Source: JAPHTQ01 sp050299175 (GTDB lineage Bacteria > Pseudomonadota > Gammaproteobacteria > Thiohalomonadales > Thiohalomonadaceae). From it: 64,000 bases of DNA. Of this stretch, positions 1 through 9,419 are shown piece by piece. The stretch's first letter is position 1. The number at the start of each line of letters is the position of its first letter. The position numbers and the translations under genes were made by a program. Location: NCBI GenBank assembly GCA_050299175.1, contig JBNKVM010000030.1:131514-195513 (forward strand). Reading direction: 5' to 3'. The notes under the pieces were generated by a model that saw only the letters and a program-made list of their open reading frames with translations, did not search any database and was not told the DNA's origin.

Positions 1-3000
1 CGCCATCATCCGCTCAACCACATTACGATCCATTTCCACGTCGGCGCCTTCGAACTTGAGCGAAACACGCTTACCCAACTCCGATGCCGTCTGCCGTACA
101 ATTCGACGCAGACGCGGTGCATTGTCAACCAGTGGCACCATGCGGGTGTGCATCAGGTTTTCCTGCAGTTCGGTATTGACCCGCGACTGCTGCAAAAGCA
201 GGGTTTCACTCTCACGCACCAGACCGGTGAGCATATCCTCGATACTCAACAGGTCATTAAGACTCTCGGACATGGAGCGTGAAAGTTGTTGCATGTGCGT
301 AAAGCGGTCAAGCTCCAGCGGATCGAAATCCTCCTGGGTCTTCATCGCCTCTTCACGCCGCGATTCGATCTGCGCCTCGTTTTCAATCTCGAACTGGCGC
401 ACCTGATCGTGCAAACGTTCTACGGTGCGGTCCATTTCGCCGATATTCGAGCGGAAGGAACCAATCTGTTGTTCCACCCGCGAGCGGTAGATACTTACCT
501 CACCGGCATAGTTAACCAGATTGTCCAGAAGGTCGGAGCGTACACGCACCATTTCATGCTGGATACGCGGCGCCTGACGCTTGTCGGCACCCTCCTCAGC
601 AACGGTGACGCGTTTCCACTTAACTTCATCTTCGACGGATTCCTGCTCGGCTGCCAGTGCGCTACTGGTCGCTTCTTCGGTCGCTGCGATATCACCCGCT
701 TCCAGTGTCTCTTCTGCCAGACTACGGGTGATCAGCTCATCGACTTCCATGATGAGGCTACCATCATCATCTATCGCCAAACCCTGGTGATGTTGCAGGG
801 CCATGCGGCGCATGAGCTCGAGGACGCGATTGATAATATCGCTGGCCTGTTTCGAAGCGGGAACATGTCCGTCCATAATCGAAGCCAGTAGACGCTCTAA
901 CGTCCCAGCCACGCTCATCAATTCTTCAGGCGGCGTCTCGTTACACAGTGTGACCAACGCCATCGCGCTGCGGTACAACTCGTCAAAGGCAGCACGATCA
1001 TCAATATCACGCAGCCAGTTACCGTGACTCAACTCAACCTCGGTAATGGCCAACTCCAGTGCCGAATCGATTCCGCTATCGGCGGCAACACCTACTGCCT
1101 GCTCTTCCGTAGTGCTCTCATCGATCTCTACTTCCAGCGCACTACTATCCACATCCGTCACACCATCCTGTGACAGCACGGCAACTTTTTCGATCAAATC
1201 ATCCGCGGGGGTAACCGTCTGGTGCTTGCGAACCTGATCCAACATGGTGACCAGTCGGTCATGAGAGAGCTGCAACAGATCCATCATCTCTGGCGTACGC
1301 TGCAACTGTCCATCGACTACCGCCTCGAAAGTCGACTCAAGACTGTGGCTAAGATCACCAATGGGCAAAATGCCCGCCATGCGCGCGCCACCCTTCAGGG
1401 TATGCAGTTGACGCTGCAGACTCTCCACCAGGCCCTGGTCATCGGGGTTTTCCACCCACGCCTGCAAAGTCTCTTCACTGCTGTCGAGAATGTCGGAACC
1501 TTCCTCGAGGAATATCTCCAATAACTCCGGATCATATTCTTCCTCGACCGTTTCAGCTTTAGGTGTCTCTTTGGGGGCAAAAGCTTCATCCAGTTGCCAG
1601 TCGCCCAGGTCGATGCCTTCCAGTGAATCAAGGGTAATCGCTTCGTCTGTCGGAGCGGCGGGGTGTTCCTCAACTTCGGGCATCGCCTCCAGTTGTGGCT
1701 CTTCGCCTGGAGCTTCCAGTTCCAGCTCTTCTGCCTCAACCGACTCCAGTGATAGCTCTTCTTCAGCTTCAATACTCTCTTCAATAGCAGCCAGCCCGAC
1801 TTCCGGCTGTGCATTAGCGAATTCTTCCAGATGCTGTACCCCGGCAAAGGCATTTTTCGCCAATTCCAGTATCGGTTTTACCGGGGGCGCTTCGGTATGC
1901 TCGCCAGCAAGCAGACAGGCTAAAATTTTACGGACATATTGCTCGGCGGCTTCCAGCGCTGCGATTCCGTCCTCATCAACATTCTGCTGATTGGCCTGCA
2001 GTGTCTTGCCATATTTTTCCAGCAACTCACACACCTCGGCAGTATCCATAACACCCGCCATGCGCGAACTGCCCTTAAGCGTATGCAATGCGCGCAGTAA
2101 CGGTTCGGATGGTTTGTGAGTACCACCGCTACGCCACTCATCAATGTAGTCGGTAATCGCCTGCAGGTGCCCTTCCGCCTCTTTGGAATAAACCTCCAGC
2201 AGAGCAGGTTCCATTTGCGGCAACTCGGAAACAACTGCAGCGGGAGGCGGCGGCGGCGGAGCAGCAGATTCGGCAGAACCGGGTTCCGCCAATGCAGCGG
2301 CCATTTCACGCAACATTTCGATATCGCTTTGCGGTTCGATACCGCTGCGGAATTGCTCAATCAATTCCGGCAGTGCCTCGGCACCCTGCTGCAGCAGATC
2401 GAACATGGCGGCACTATGGTTAACCGTACCGTCGATCACTCTGTTGAGCATGTTTTCATAGGCCCAGGCGAACTCACCCAGGTTGAGTGCGCCAACCAGG
2501 CGTCCGCTTCCCTTCAGGGTATGGAACGAACGGCGCAAATTTTTCAGCGTTTCCTCATCGGCTGGGTTTTCCATCCATGCAGGGAGCAACTGACGGATAT
2601 TTTCCAGTTCCTCCTGCGCCTCTTCGATGAAGATTTCGAGAATCTCCTCATCCACCTCACCGCCGGTCGTCGCATCAACCGCAGATGGTGGAGTCGGCGC
2701 AGATGGCGCTTTGGTAGCGAGCTCCTCTGCTTGGTCAAAATCAAGAGCACTCAACTCATCCTGCGCCGCAGAATCAGTATTCTCGACAACTTCAATACCA
2801 CCTAGCTCCGGCGTATCTTCATGCTCTTCACTGGCAACAGCATCCGTTACCGTACCGATGGGATAGCCGAGCAGAGCCACTGCGCTTTCCGCCACATCCA
2901 GCACTGAACTTGGGTGGACACGACTGTTAACGAACGCTTCCAGATAATACTCGACACTCATAATCGCATCGGCCAGCGCATCCAGCTTTTCCTGTACTGG

Positions 3001-4536
3001 AACACCATCCTTACCGATTAATTCGTTCTCGATAAACGCGCGGGTAGACAGCAACACCTGAGCCACCCGTTTATAGGAGAGCATGGTGAGACTGCCAACA
3101 ATCAGGTGCAGCATCTGCGGCAGATGTTTGAGCAGCCCTTTATCCTGAGGATTATCGAGATAGGCGTTAATCGCCTCACGCACACGAACCAGATCGTCTT
3201 TCGACTCTTTCATCACCTGACGGGTGACTCGCTGGTGCTCGGCTTCCGCTTCAGGCGTGCTGGATTCACCTTCCACCTGGTCGTCAGCATCTGCCTTGAC
3301 CACCGGCATAGAGGTGCCCCAGTCACCGAGCGCCGACTCAACCGCGAGAATAGCCCCTGCGATACCCATCAAGGTATCGTCACTGGCTTCTATTTCACCG
3401 GCCAGCAACTGGCGAATTGTTTCCAACTGTTTGCGCAATGACTCACGTAGTAAATCCTGTTGCAGCAGACTCAGTGTTTCACCGATACGCTCCACACTTT
3501 CTGCCAGCGGCTCCAGACTCTGCATATTGCTGCGGTCGCTACGCACAAAGACATCGAAGGCGTCCTTGACCTGACTAAGCTCTTCCATAATGTCCGCGGC
3601 AACGGTACGTTTTAGCTCAGCATTCAGGCCACCAACATCTGACTCACTGCCGGGGATGAAACGATCGAGATCAAAGGCCAGACGCACCTGTGCCACACGC
3701 CTGCCGTTGGAGCCAGAGTGGGCCAACAGATAAAGCATTTTTCGTAGCAACGCCTCTGCTACGTCTTCATCCAGACCAGCCTCGCCGTCAGCAGCGACTC
3801 GCTTTACCTGTTGCTCCAGTTTTCCCAGTAAAGGTTTACTTTCCTTGTCGAGGGGAATGCTCTTTTCGCCCAGCGCTTCGACAAAGGCACTGGCCACCCA
3901 GGTAAGACGACGCCACGCATCACCTTCAGCAATGTCGTACAGCTTGCTGACGGCCTTTTCCAGGATACCGAGATAACCACCGGGAACTCCAATCGCTTTC
4001 AGTATTTTGACCAGCGAACTCATGAAGAAACGGTGCAACCTGTTGGCAGCGTAGACACTGTCAACGCCCGTGGGCGGTTCCATCAGTCGCGGCGGTGGGG
4101 TAATAGAAAGATTGGGGTGGAAAAATTCGGCGCTGTTCAGTTCCGTGTCACCACGGTGCTGACGCAATTCATTAAGAACCGGCAGAAGAATCGCCGGATT
4201 GTCTGCCTTGCCAGCAAGCAGGCTCTCCAGGTAATCAGGCAATTGCAGAATCGCCCGCATCAACATTTCGTAGCTTTGTTCGTCGCTATCACCACCTTTC
4301 AGCGACTCGGCAAAGATCTCCATTTCGCCCGCGAACATGGCCGCACCGTAGAGCTCGACCATCTGCAGGGTACCGTAGACCTGATGGATATGTTCGACAC
4401 AGGATTGTATATGCGAGTCGTCCTGCGGATCGTCGACAAAAGCCTCAAGCTCGCTACGCGCTTGCTTGAGCGTCTCGTCGATCTCACCCTTTATCCAGGC
4501 AAGTGTGCTGATATCAAACTGATCGGCAATCTGCAT
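1..4536 (-). CDS. chpA: Type IV pilus chemosensory hybrid histidine kinase PilL/ChpA, 3'-truncated by window edge
   Basis: CheA-like kinase of the Pil-Chp system, which controls twitching motility and in Pseudomonas cAMP. Only residues 1-1512 are in the window; the frame is open to the left edge. Two degenerate FimL/Hpt-like modules lie in the first 500 residues. Three canonical Hpt modules follow, with HTLKG phosphoacceptor motifs at His672, His818 and His1045, separated by acidic linkers. From about residue 1325 a CheA-type dimerisation helix pair (VRVRSDLLDNLVNYAGEV) and an NLMHTRMVPL motif lead toward the ATPase, CheW-like and receiver domains, which would lie outside. The start is the ATG at 4536, behind a GAAGGACGAAAGG stretch. 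It is the last visible gene of the operon, 100 bp after pilJ. Family assignment is certain; the exact number of Hpt-like modules is not. Confidence 0.95.
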   Translation of the reverse strand, partial: MQIADQFDISTLAWIKGEIDETLKQARSELEAFVDDPQDDSHIQSCVEHIHQVYGTLQMVELYGAAMFAGEMEIFAESLKGGDSDEQSYEMLMRAILQLPDYLESLLAGKADNPAILLPVLNELRQHRGDTELNSAEFFHPNLSITPPPRLMEPPTGVDSVYAANRLHRFFMSSLVKILKAIGVPGGYLGILEKAVSKLYDIAEGDAWRRLTWVASAFVEALGEKSIPLDKESKPLLGKLEQQVKRVAADGEAGLDEDVAEALLRKMLYLLAHSGSNGRRVAQVRLAFDLDRFIPGSESDVGGLNAELKRTVAADIMEELSQVKDAFDVFVRSDRSNMQSLEPLAESVERIGETLSLLQQDLLRESLRKQLETIRQLLAGEIEASDDTLMGIAGAILAVESALGDWGTSMPVVKADADDQVEGESSTPEAEAEHQRVTRQVMKESKDDLVRVREAINAYLDNPQDKGLLKHLPQMLHLIVGSLTMLSYKRVAQVLLSTRAFIENELIGKDGVPVQEKLDALADAIMSVEYYLEAFVNSRVHPSSVLDVAESAVALLGYPIGTVTDAVASEEHEDTPELGGIEVVENTDSAAQDELSALDFDQAEELATKAPSAPTPPSAVDATTGGEVDEEILEIFIEEAQEELENIRQLLPAWMENPADEETLKNLRRSFHTLKGSGRLVGALNLGEFAWAYENMLNRVIDGTVNHSAAMFDLLQQGAEALPELIEQFRSGIEPQSDIEMLREMAAALAEPGSAESAAPPPPPPAAVVSELPQMEPALLEVYSKEAEGHLQAITDYIDEWRSGGTHKPSEPLLRALHTLKGSSRMAGVMDTAEVCELLEKYGKTLQANQQNVDEDGIAALEAAEQYVRKILACLLAGEHTEAPPVKPILELAKNAFAGVQHLEEFANAQPEVGLAAIEESIEAEEELSLESVEAEELELEAPGEEPQLEAMPEVEEHPAAPTDEAITLDSLEGIDLGDWQLDEAFAPKETPKAETVEEEYDPELLEIFLEEGSDILDSSEETLQAWVENPDDQGLVESLQRQLHTLKGGARMAGILPIGDLSHSLESTFEAVVDGQLQRTPEMMDLLQLSHDRLVTMLDQVRKHQTVTPADDLIEKVAVLSQDGVTDVDSSALEVEIDESTTEEQAVGVAADSGIDSALELAITEVELSHGNWLRDIDDRAAFDELYRSAMALVTLCNETPPEELMSVAGTLERLLASIMDGHVPASKQASDIINRVLELMRRMALQHHQGLAIDDDGSLIMEVDELITRSLAEETLEAGDIAATEEATSSALAAEQESVEDEVKWKRVTVAEEGADKRQAPRIQHEMVRVRSDLLDNLVNYAGEVSIYRSRVEQQIGSFRSNIGEMDRTVERLHDQVRQFEIENEAQIESRREEAMKTQEDFDPLELDRFTHMQQLSRSMSESLNDLLSIEDMLTGLVRESETLLLQQSRVNTELQENLMHTRMVPLVDNAPRLRRIVRQTASELGKRVSLKFEGADVEMDRNVVERMMA

Positions 4537-4636
4537 ATCAAATGCGCCTTTCGTCCTTCAGCATTCCTGCGACATCGCTGTATCGACCTGCCGGATACGC
4601 TTCCATCGTTAGCAACATAGTATTCCGTACAACCAG

Positions 4637-6733
4637 TTAGCCGGGCAGTTTGAAACCGGATACAGAAAGCTTCAGCTCATTGGCAAGTTCCGCCAGGTTA
4701 CCGATGGATGAAGCGGTCTGTTTGGTACCCTCCGATGTCTGTGTGGTGATCTCCTGGATAACGTTCATGGTGTCGGAGATGCTGGCTGCCGCCGTTGCCT
4801 GCTGGCGGGTAGCGTTGGTGATGCTCTGTACCAGTTCCGCCAGGTTAGCCGCCACGTGCTCGATCTCACCCAGCGCAGAACCCGCGTCCTCGGCCAGACG
4901 TGCCCCAGCAACTACCCCGGAAGTACTTTGTTCCATCGAGATAACTGCCTCGTTAGTATCGGTCTGGATGGTTTTTACCAGTGCTTCAATCTGCTTGGTC
5001 GCGTCGGAAGAACGTTCCGCCAGACGGGTTACCTCGTCCGCAACCACCGCGAACCCGCGACCTGCTTCACCGGCCATCGCAGCCTGAATGGAGGCGTTCA
5101 ACGCCAGTACGTTGGTTTGCTCGGCGATGTCGTTAATCAACTCAACGATGTCACCGATCTCCTGGGAGGATTCACCCAGTCGTTTAATACGTTTGGAGGT
5201 TTGCTGAATTTGCTGGCGGATGACATCCATACCGTTGATGGTTTTCTGTACCGCCTCGGCACCCTTCTTCGCAATGCCTACCGAGCGCTCGGATTCCTCC
5301 GCCAGCTGGTCCGCGTTGCGCGATACCCCTTCGATGGAGTTCGCCATTTCGTTCACCGCGGTACTAGCTGAAGATATCTGCTCTGCCTGGTGGTTACTCG
5401 CCTCGGCCAGATGATTCGCCGTGGCCTGGGTTTTCTCCGCCGCCGAGGTTACCTGACTGGCGGTATCGTTAATCGCCGCGACCAGGCTACGCAACGCGTC
5501 GATGGTAAAGTTCATGGAGTCGGCGATAGCGCCGGTGATGTCCTCGGTTACCGTCGCGTTCACGGTAAGGTCACCGTCAGCCAGGTCACCCATTTCATCA
5601 AGCAAACGCATGATCGCCTGCTGACTACGGCGGTTCTGCTCTTCCGTCGCCAGACGCTGTGCCTCGATGCTGGCAAGACGTCGCTCACCCTCGCCCCGCA
5701 GCGTGAAACCAAGACCGAGCAACAGGCCAACTGACGCCAGGGCAAAGAGGTTGCCGAGCACGGAGGTGAACCAGCGCCCTTCGATTTCACGTTGATAGGA
5801 CACCTCATATTCGGTCAGGGCATTGAGCAGGCCGTCGGAATCGTCCAGTACCCGCTGCACTGCCTCGGACACCTGGAACATCTCCGGGCTGCGTTCAAGA
5901 ATGCCGCTCACCTGCTTGCCGATCATGTCGAACAGATCGCTGGCCTCGGCGATACGCCCCAGAACCTGCTTGTCGTAGACACGGTCGATCTTGAGCGTCT
6001 TGTCGCCATTGAGGAAACCGCGCAGAACACGACCATAGAGAGCCGCATCACGACCGAAGCGGTCAGCCGCGGTTACCGCACCTTCACCACCCTCGAGCAC
6101 CCGGTTTACGTTGTTGATGATACGCTGGCTGAGCATCAATTGACGGCTGGCAATGTAGACCTGATCCGCCTTGGAACCCTTCTGCGCCATCAGGGTTGCC
6201 ACCTCATCGGTCAATGCCAGCAGTTGCGGAGAGTTTTCGTTAATCAGGCGAACAATTTCACGCAGTGTAATAACCACGTCACGCGCATTGACGATAATAG
6301 TGACGTTGTCGTTGTAGTGCTTCCAATGTCGCACCACGATAGAGAGCTGTTCCAGCACCTCATTATTTGCCGAGGGAGGCATCCCGGTGTCCGGGTTACC
6401 GGCCCGCAACAGACGCAGGTTGTGGTCGAACTCGTCTCGGTATTTCTTCAGTTGGTCGAAGGTCGCCGGCTGTCCACGGTTCGCCTGACCGGCAAATTTC
6501 GATATTCGCTGCGACAGTACCCGCTGCTCACCCACCAGACCGAGATACTCTTTGTCGTAACCGGCCTGGATGGCAACCATGGCATAGATGATGAAGGTCA
6601 TCACCATGGCACTCAGTAGCAGGAAGATCACCACACCCAGCCATCTGCTGCCTTCACCCGAAGGGGCTGCGCCCTTGCCTTTGGCTGCGCCCTTTGCAGG
6701 TGCGCCTTTCGCTGAGACTAACGGTAACTTCAT
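4637..6733 (-). CDS. pilJ: Type IV pilus methyl-accepting chemoreceptor PilJ
   Basis: Transmembrane chemoreceptor feeding the Pil-Chp kinase. The 698 residues start with a short Ala/Gly/Lys-rich cytoplasmic tail, a first membrane helix at about 31-55, a periplasmic PilJ-type sensor region, and a second helix at about 322-345. HAMP and long signalling helices follow. The hairpin tip is intact (INDIAEQTNVLALNASIQAA and GRGFAVVADEVTRLAERS), so coupling to the CheW-like PilI and the kinase is expected. The ATG follows a CAGGAGACGAGAAG Shine-Dalgarno. In Pseudomonas pilK (methyltransferase) follows pilJ; here chpA follows directly. The full-length family match makes the call secure; the ligand is unknown (pilin contact is proposed in Pseudomonas). 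Confidence 0.96.
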   Translation of the reverse strand: MKLPLVSAKGAPAKGAAKGKGAAPSGEGSRWLGVVIFLLLSAMVMTFIIYAMVAIQAGYDKEYLGLVGEQRVLSQRISKFAGQANRGQPATFDQLKKYRDEFDHNLRLLRAGNPDTGMPPSANNEVLEQLSIVVRHWKHYNDNVTIIVNARDVVITLREIVRLINENSPQLLALTDEVATLMAQKGSKADQVYIASRQLMLSQRIINNVNRVLEGGEGAVTAADRFGRDAALYGRVLRGFLNGDKTLKIDRVYDKQVLGRIAEASDLFDMIGKQVSGILERSPEMFQVSEAVQRVLDDSDGLLNALTEYEVSYQREIEGRWFTSVLGNLFALASVGLLLGLGFTLRGEGERRLASIEAQRLATEEQNRRSQQAIMRLLDEMGDLADGDLTVNATVTEDITGAIADSMNFTIDALRSLVAAINDTASQVTSAAEKTQATANHLAEASNHQAEQISSASTAVNEMANSIEGVSRNADQLAEESERSVGIAKKGAEAVQKTINGMDVIRQQIQQTSKRIKRLGESSQEIGDIVELINDIAEQTNVLALNASIQAAMAGEAGRGFAVVADEVTRLAERSSDATKQIEALVKTIQTDTNEAVISMEQSTSGVVAGARLAEDAGSALGEIEHVAANLAELVQSITNATRQQATAAASISDTMNVIQEITTQTSEGTKQTASSIGNLAELANELKLSVSGFKLPG

Positions 6734-6803
6734 CTTCTCGTCTCCTGACTCAATTCCCTACTCATTCTGAAAATGGATAACCACCCAATGCCATCACACT
6801 GGC

Positions 6804-7349
6804 TCAGGCAGCTACCTGCATAAATTCCGGTCTGTCCACCAGTTGGTGGATATCAAACACACCCCATACTTCACCGCGCTGACGCAACGAGCCGGTCAAA
6901 AACGGCTGGATCGATTTATCCAGCGGGGCCACATCTTCGCTGAACTCTTCTTCAAGGAAGTGGCGCATACCGAATACTTCGTCGACCATCAGCCCGGCAG
7001 AAATCCCCTGATGCTCCATCACCAACACCCGACTTTTACGAGTCATTTTGCTGACCTTGCCGAAGACAAAACCCGGCAGATCGAGGATAGGAAGCAGGTT
7101 GCCGCGCACGTTGGCAATTCCCCTGACCCAATCTTTGGCGCCGGGGATACGGCTAATGCTGGCGATCGTCAGTATCTCCCCCACCTGCTCCATCGGAGCC
7201 AGCACGGTAAACTCTCCCAACTTGAAGGCGATACCATCCCAGGTGGACTTAATCTCTAGCTGTTGCGGCAGGTTGTGCGCATACGCCTTACTACGCTGAT
7301 CCAGTTGGTATAGGATCAGGATCGGCGGTTGCTTGTTCTCACTGCTCAC
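6804..7349 (-). CDS. pilI: CheW-like adaptor protein PilI
   Basis: CheW-domain scaffold of 181 residues linking PilJ to the ChpA kinase. The sequence carries the usual CheW core, with GIANVRGNLLPILDLPGFVFG in the middle and an LVMEHQGISAGLMVDEVFGM segment. A Leu/Gln-rich N-terminal tail of about 35 residues precedes it. The start is GTG at 7349, 22 bp after the pilH stop. The position between pilH and pilJ matches the canonical operon order. No catalytic activity is expected. Confidence 0.94.
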   Translation of the reverse strand: MSSENKQPPILILYQLDQRSKAYAHNLPQQLEIKSTWDGIAFKLGEFTVLAPMEQVGEILTIASISRIPGAKDWVRGIANVRGNLLPILDLPGFVFGKVSKMTRKSRVLVMEHQGISAGLMVDEVFGMRHFLEEEFSEDVAPLDKSIQPFLTGSLRQRGEVWGVFDIHQLVDRPEFMQVAA

Positions 7350-7371
7350 GTCTTTTCAATCCCCGATTAAG

Positions 7372-7731
7372 TCAGAGAAGAGCGTTAATTTTTTCAATCA
7401 GCGTTGCTTCATCGATCGGCTTGGTTACATAGTCCTTTGCACCCTGCCGCAATCCCCACACCCGATCGGTCTCCTGATCCTTGGTGGTGACGATAACAAT
7501 CGGGATAGCAGCAGTTTCAGGATCCTTGGTCAGCTGACGCGTGGCCTGAAAACCGTTCATACCCGGCATGTCCACATCCATCAGGATGAGATCGGGCTTT
7601 GCCGACTTGGCCTGGGCGATACCCTCTTCGCCATTCGACGCAGTAAGTACCGTGTGTCCCCCTTTTTCCAGCATGGAAGAAAGGACATGCACCTCGGTCG
7701 GCGAATCATCCACAATCAAGACTTGCGCCAT
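7372..7731 (-). CDS. pilH: Single-domain response regulator PilH
   Basis: CheY-like receiver of 119 residues and nothing else. The acidic pocket (DD at 8-9), phosphoacceptor Asp52 (LILMDVDMPG) and the conserved Lys of YVTKPID are present. In Pseudomonas PilH dampens or counteracts PilG output and supports pilus retraction through PilT; the same role is inferred here from order and sequence. It lies 76 bp downstream of pilG. Confidence 0.94.
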   Translation of the reverse strand: MAQVLIVDDSPTEVHVLSSMLEKGGHTVLTASNGEEGIAQAKSAKPDLILMDVDMPGMNGFQATRQLTKDPETAAIPIVIVTTKDQETDRVWGLRQGAKDYVTKPIDEATLIEKINALL

Positions 7732-7807
7732 TTTTAAATCTCCTGCGAATCTTTTCGTTAACGTTCAGGGATGGTGTCTCCCCTTTGATCTACACTCTGC
7801 CTGCAGC

Positions 7808-8212
7808 TCAGGATGCGTTACGCTGGGTGTGCTGCTCAATCGCGTCCAGCAACTCCTCCTTGGTGAACGGCTTGGTCAGATACTGCTCGGAACCGACGAT
7901 ACGACCCCTGGCCCGATCGAACAGGCCATCCTTACTCGAAAGCATGATTACGGGAGTATTGCGGAACTTCTGGTTGTGCTTGATAAGTGCGCAGGTCTGG
8001 TAACCATCCAGCCGCGGCATCATGATGTCCACAAAGATAATATCGGGCTTGGTGTCGGCAATTTTTGCCAACGCCTCATAACCATCATTGGCAGTAATCA
8101 CATCGCAGCCCTCTTTCTTCAACAGGGTTTCTGCTGTCCGCCGAATGGTCTTGCTGTCGTCAATCACCATGACCTTGAGGCCTTGCACGCCTGCTACCGC
8201 GTCGTTAGTCAC
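7808..8212 (-). CDS. pilG: Single-domain response regulator PilG
   Basis: First gene of the Pil-Chp operon. This 134-residue receiver protein has DD at 18-19, phosphoacceptor Asp62 (IIFVDIMMPRLDGYQTC) and YLTKPF. It has the roughly 10-residue N-terminal extension typical of PilG and a short charged C-terminal tail. In Pseudomonas phosphorylated PilG promotes pilus extension and cAMP production. The start is GTG at 8212, behind a GAGGGCGGGG stretch; the annotated start could be a few codons off. It is divergent from gshB. Confidence 0.93.
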   Translation of the reverse strand: MTNDAVAGVQGLKVMVIDDSKTIRRTAETLLKKEGCDVITANDGYEALAKIADTKPDIIFVDIMMPRLDGYQTCALIKHNQKFRNTPVIMLSSKDGLFDRARGRIVGSEQYLTKPFTKEELLDAIEQHTQRNAS

Positions 8213-8465
8213 GTAATCCCCGCCCTCATCGTTTAACCACGGTTAACATCTACTCACTTACTAAAGCATATAACTGCCAGCGATATTTAACACAAACATT
8301 AACTTTAATCCATAACCTCATGGTAAATAAGGGACTATTCTTCAAGGATATTCCCTCATCGGTGTGTAGAACCGCCCTGAGCAAGATCAATTTCTGCTAG
8401 AGTACCGCAGTTGACGGCCAAGCACAGCATTTGAGAACGGTATCACACTCTCGGGAACGACCACG
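8213..8465. other. Divergent intergenic region between pilG and gshB
   Basis: About 250 bp, noticeably AT-richer than its neighbours, between two divergently transcribed operons, so it should hold both promoters. I see no open frame, no strong terminator and no inverted repeat long enough to name. No confident -35/-10 pair can be assigned by eye. Confidence 0.5.
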
Positions 8466-9419
8466 ATGACAACTATCGGCGTGATTATGGACCCCATCGG
8501 GTCGATTAAATACCACAAGGACAGCACCCTTGCCATGTTGCTGGCAGCCGCCCGTCGTGGCTGGTCGCTTTTCTACATGGAGATGGACGACCTCTACCTG
8601 GAACAGGGCGAAGCCTGTGCCCGCATGCGCCCTTTGCAGGTCTTCGACGACGAGCAGCGTTGGTTCGAGCTGGGTGAGGTAACGGCACAACCGCTGCATA
8701 AGCTGGATGCGATCCTGATGCGCAAGGATCCACCCTTCGACATGGAGTACATCTACGCCACCTATATCCTGGAACAGGCGGAAAGAGAGGGCACGTTGGT
8801 GGTCAACCATCCACGGAGTCTACGCGACGCCAACGAAAAGGTCTTCACCGCCCGTTTCCCTCAGTGCACACCGCCCACCCTGATCAGCCGCGATGCCGCA
8901 CAGATCAGGAGCTTCATCAACACACATGGGGAGACCATCCTCAAACCATTGGAAGGAATGGGTGGCGCGTCCATCTTCAAAACCGCACCCAACGATCCCA
9001 ACACCAGCGTGATCATCGAAACCCTCACCGACCACGGTCACCGCTTTGCCATGGCACAGCGCTTCATCCCCGAGATCAGCGCCGGTGATAAACGCATCCT
9101 GTTGGTCGATGGCACACCGGTTCCCTACGCCCTGGCACGCATTCCCGCCAAGGGAGAACTGCGTGGCAACCTTGCCGCCGGTGGCAGCGGTGTTGGCGTG
9201 GAACTAACTGAGCGGGATTACTGGATCTGCGAACAGGTCGCCGACACCCTGCGTGAGATGGGGTTACTCTTTGTCGGTCTTGATGTGATCGGCGACTACC
9301 TCACCGAGATCAACGTCACCAGCCCCACCTGTATCCGCGAGCTGGATAAACAATATGGACTCGATATCGGCGGCCAACTGATGGACTCCATAGAACAAAA
9401 ACTGACTACAAATGCCTAG
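8466..9419 (+). CDS. gshB: Glutathione synthetase
   Basis: ATP-dependent ligation of glycine to gamma-glutamylcysteine, the second step of glutathione synthesis, in the cytosol. The 317-residue length is typical. It opens with the family's N-terminal strand (GVIMDPIGSIKYHKDSTLAM), followed by RKDPPFDMEYIYATYILE. The ATP-grasp part has KPLEGMGGASIF and, near residue 283, the metal-binding NVTSPT. Its 3' end overlaps the next gene by 8 bp. The pilG/gshB/tonB3/algH neighbourhood is the one known from pseudomonads. The assignment is secure. Confidence 0.97.
   Translation: MTTIGVIMDPIGSIKYHKDSTLAMLLAAARRGWSLFYMEMDDLYLEQGEACARMRPLQVFDDEQRWFELGEVTAQPLHKLDAILMRKDPPFDMEYIYATYILEQAEREGTLVVNHPRSLRDANEKVFTARFPQCTPPTLISRDAAQIRSFINTHGETILKPLEGMGGASIFKTAPNDPNTSVIIETLTDHGHRFAMAQRFIPEISAGDKRILLVDGTPVPYALARIPAKGELRGNLAAGGSGVGVELTERDYWICEQVADTLREMGLLFVGLDVIGDYLTEINVTSPTCIRELDKQYGLDIGGQLMDSIEQKLTTNA

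Noticed and set aside
286..4620. Several plus-strand and out-of-frame open frames of 100-230 codons opposite chpA
   Set aside because: They are shadows of one continuous minus-strand frame whose translation has consecutive Hpt and CheA motifs.
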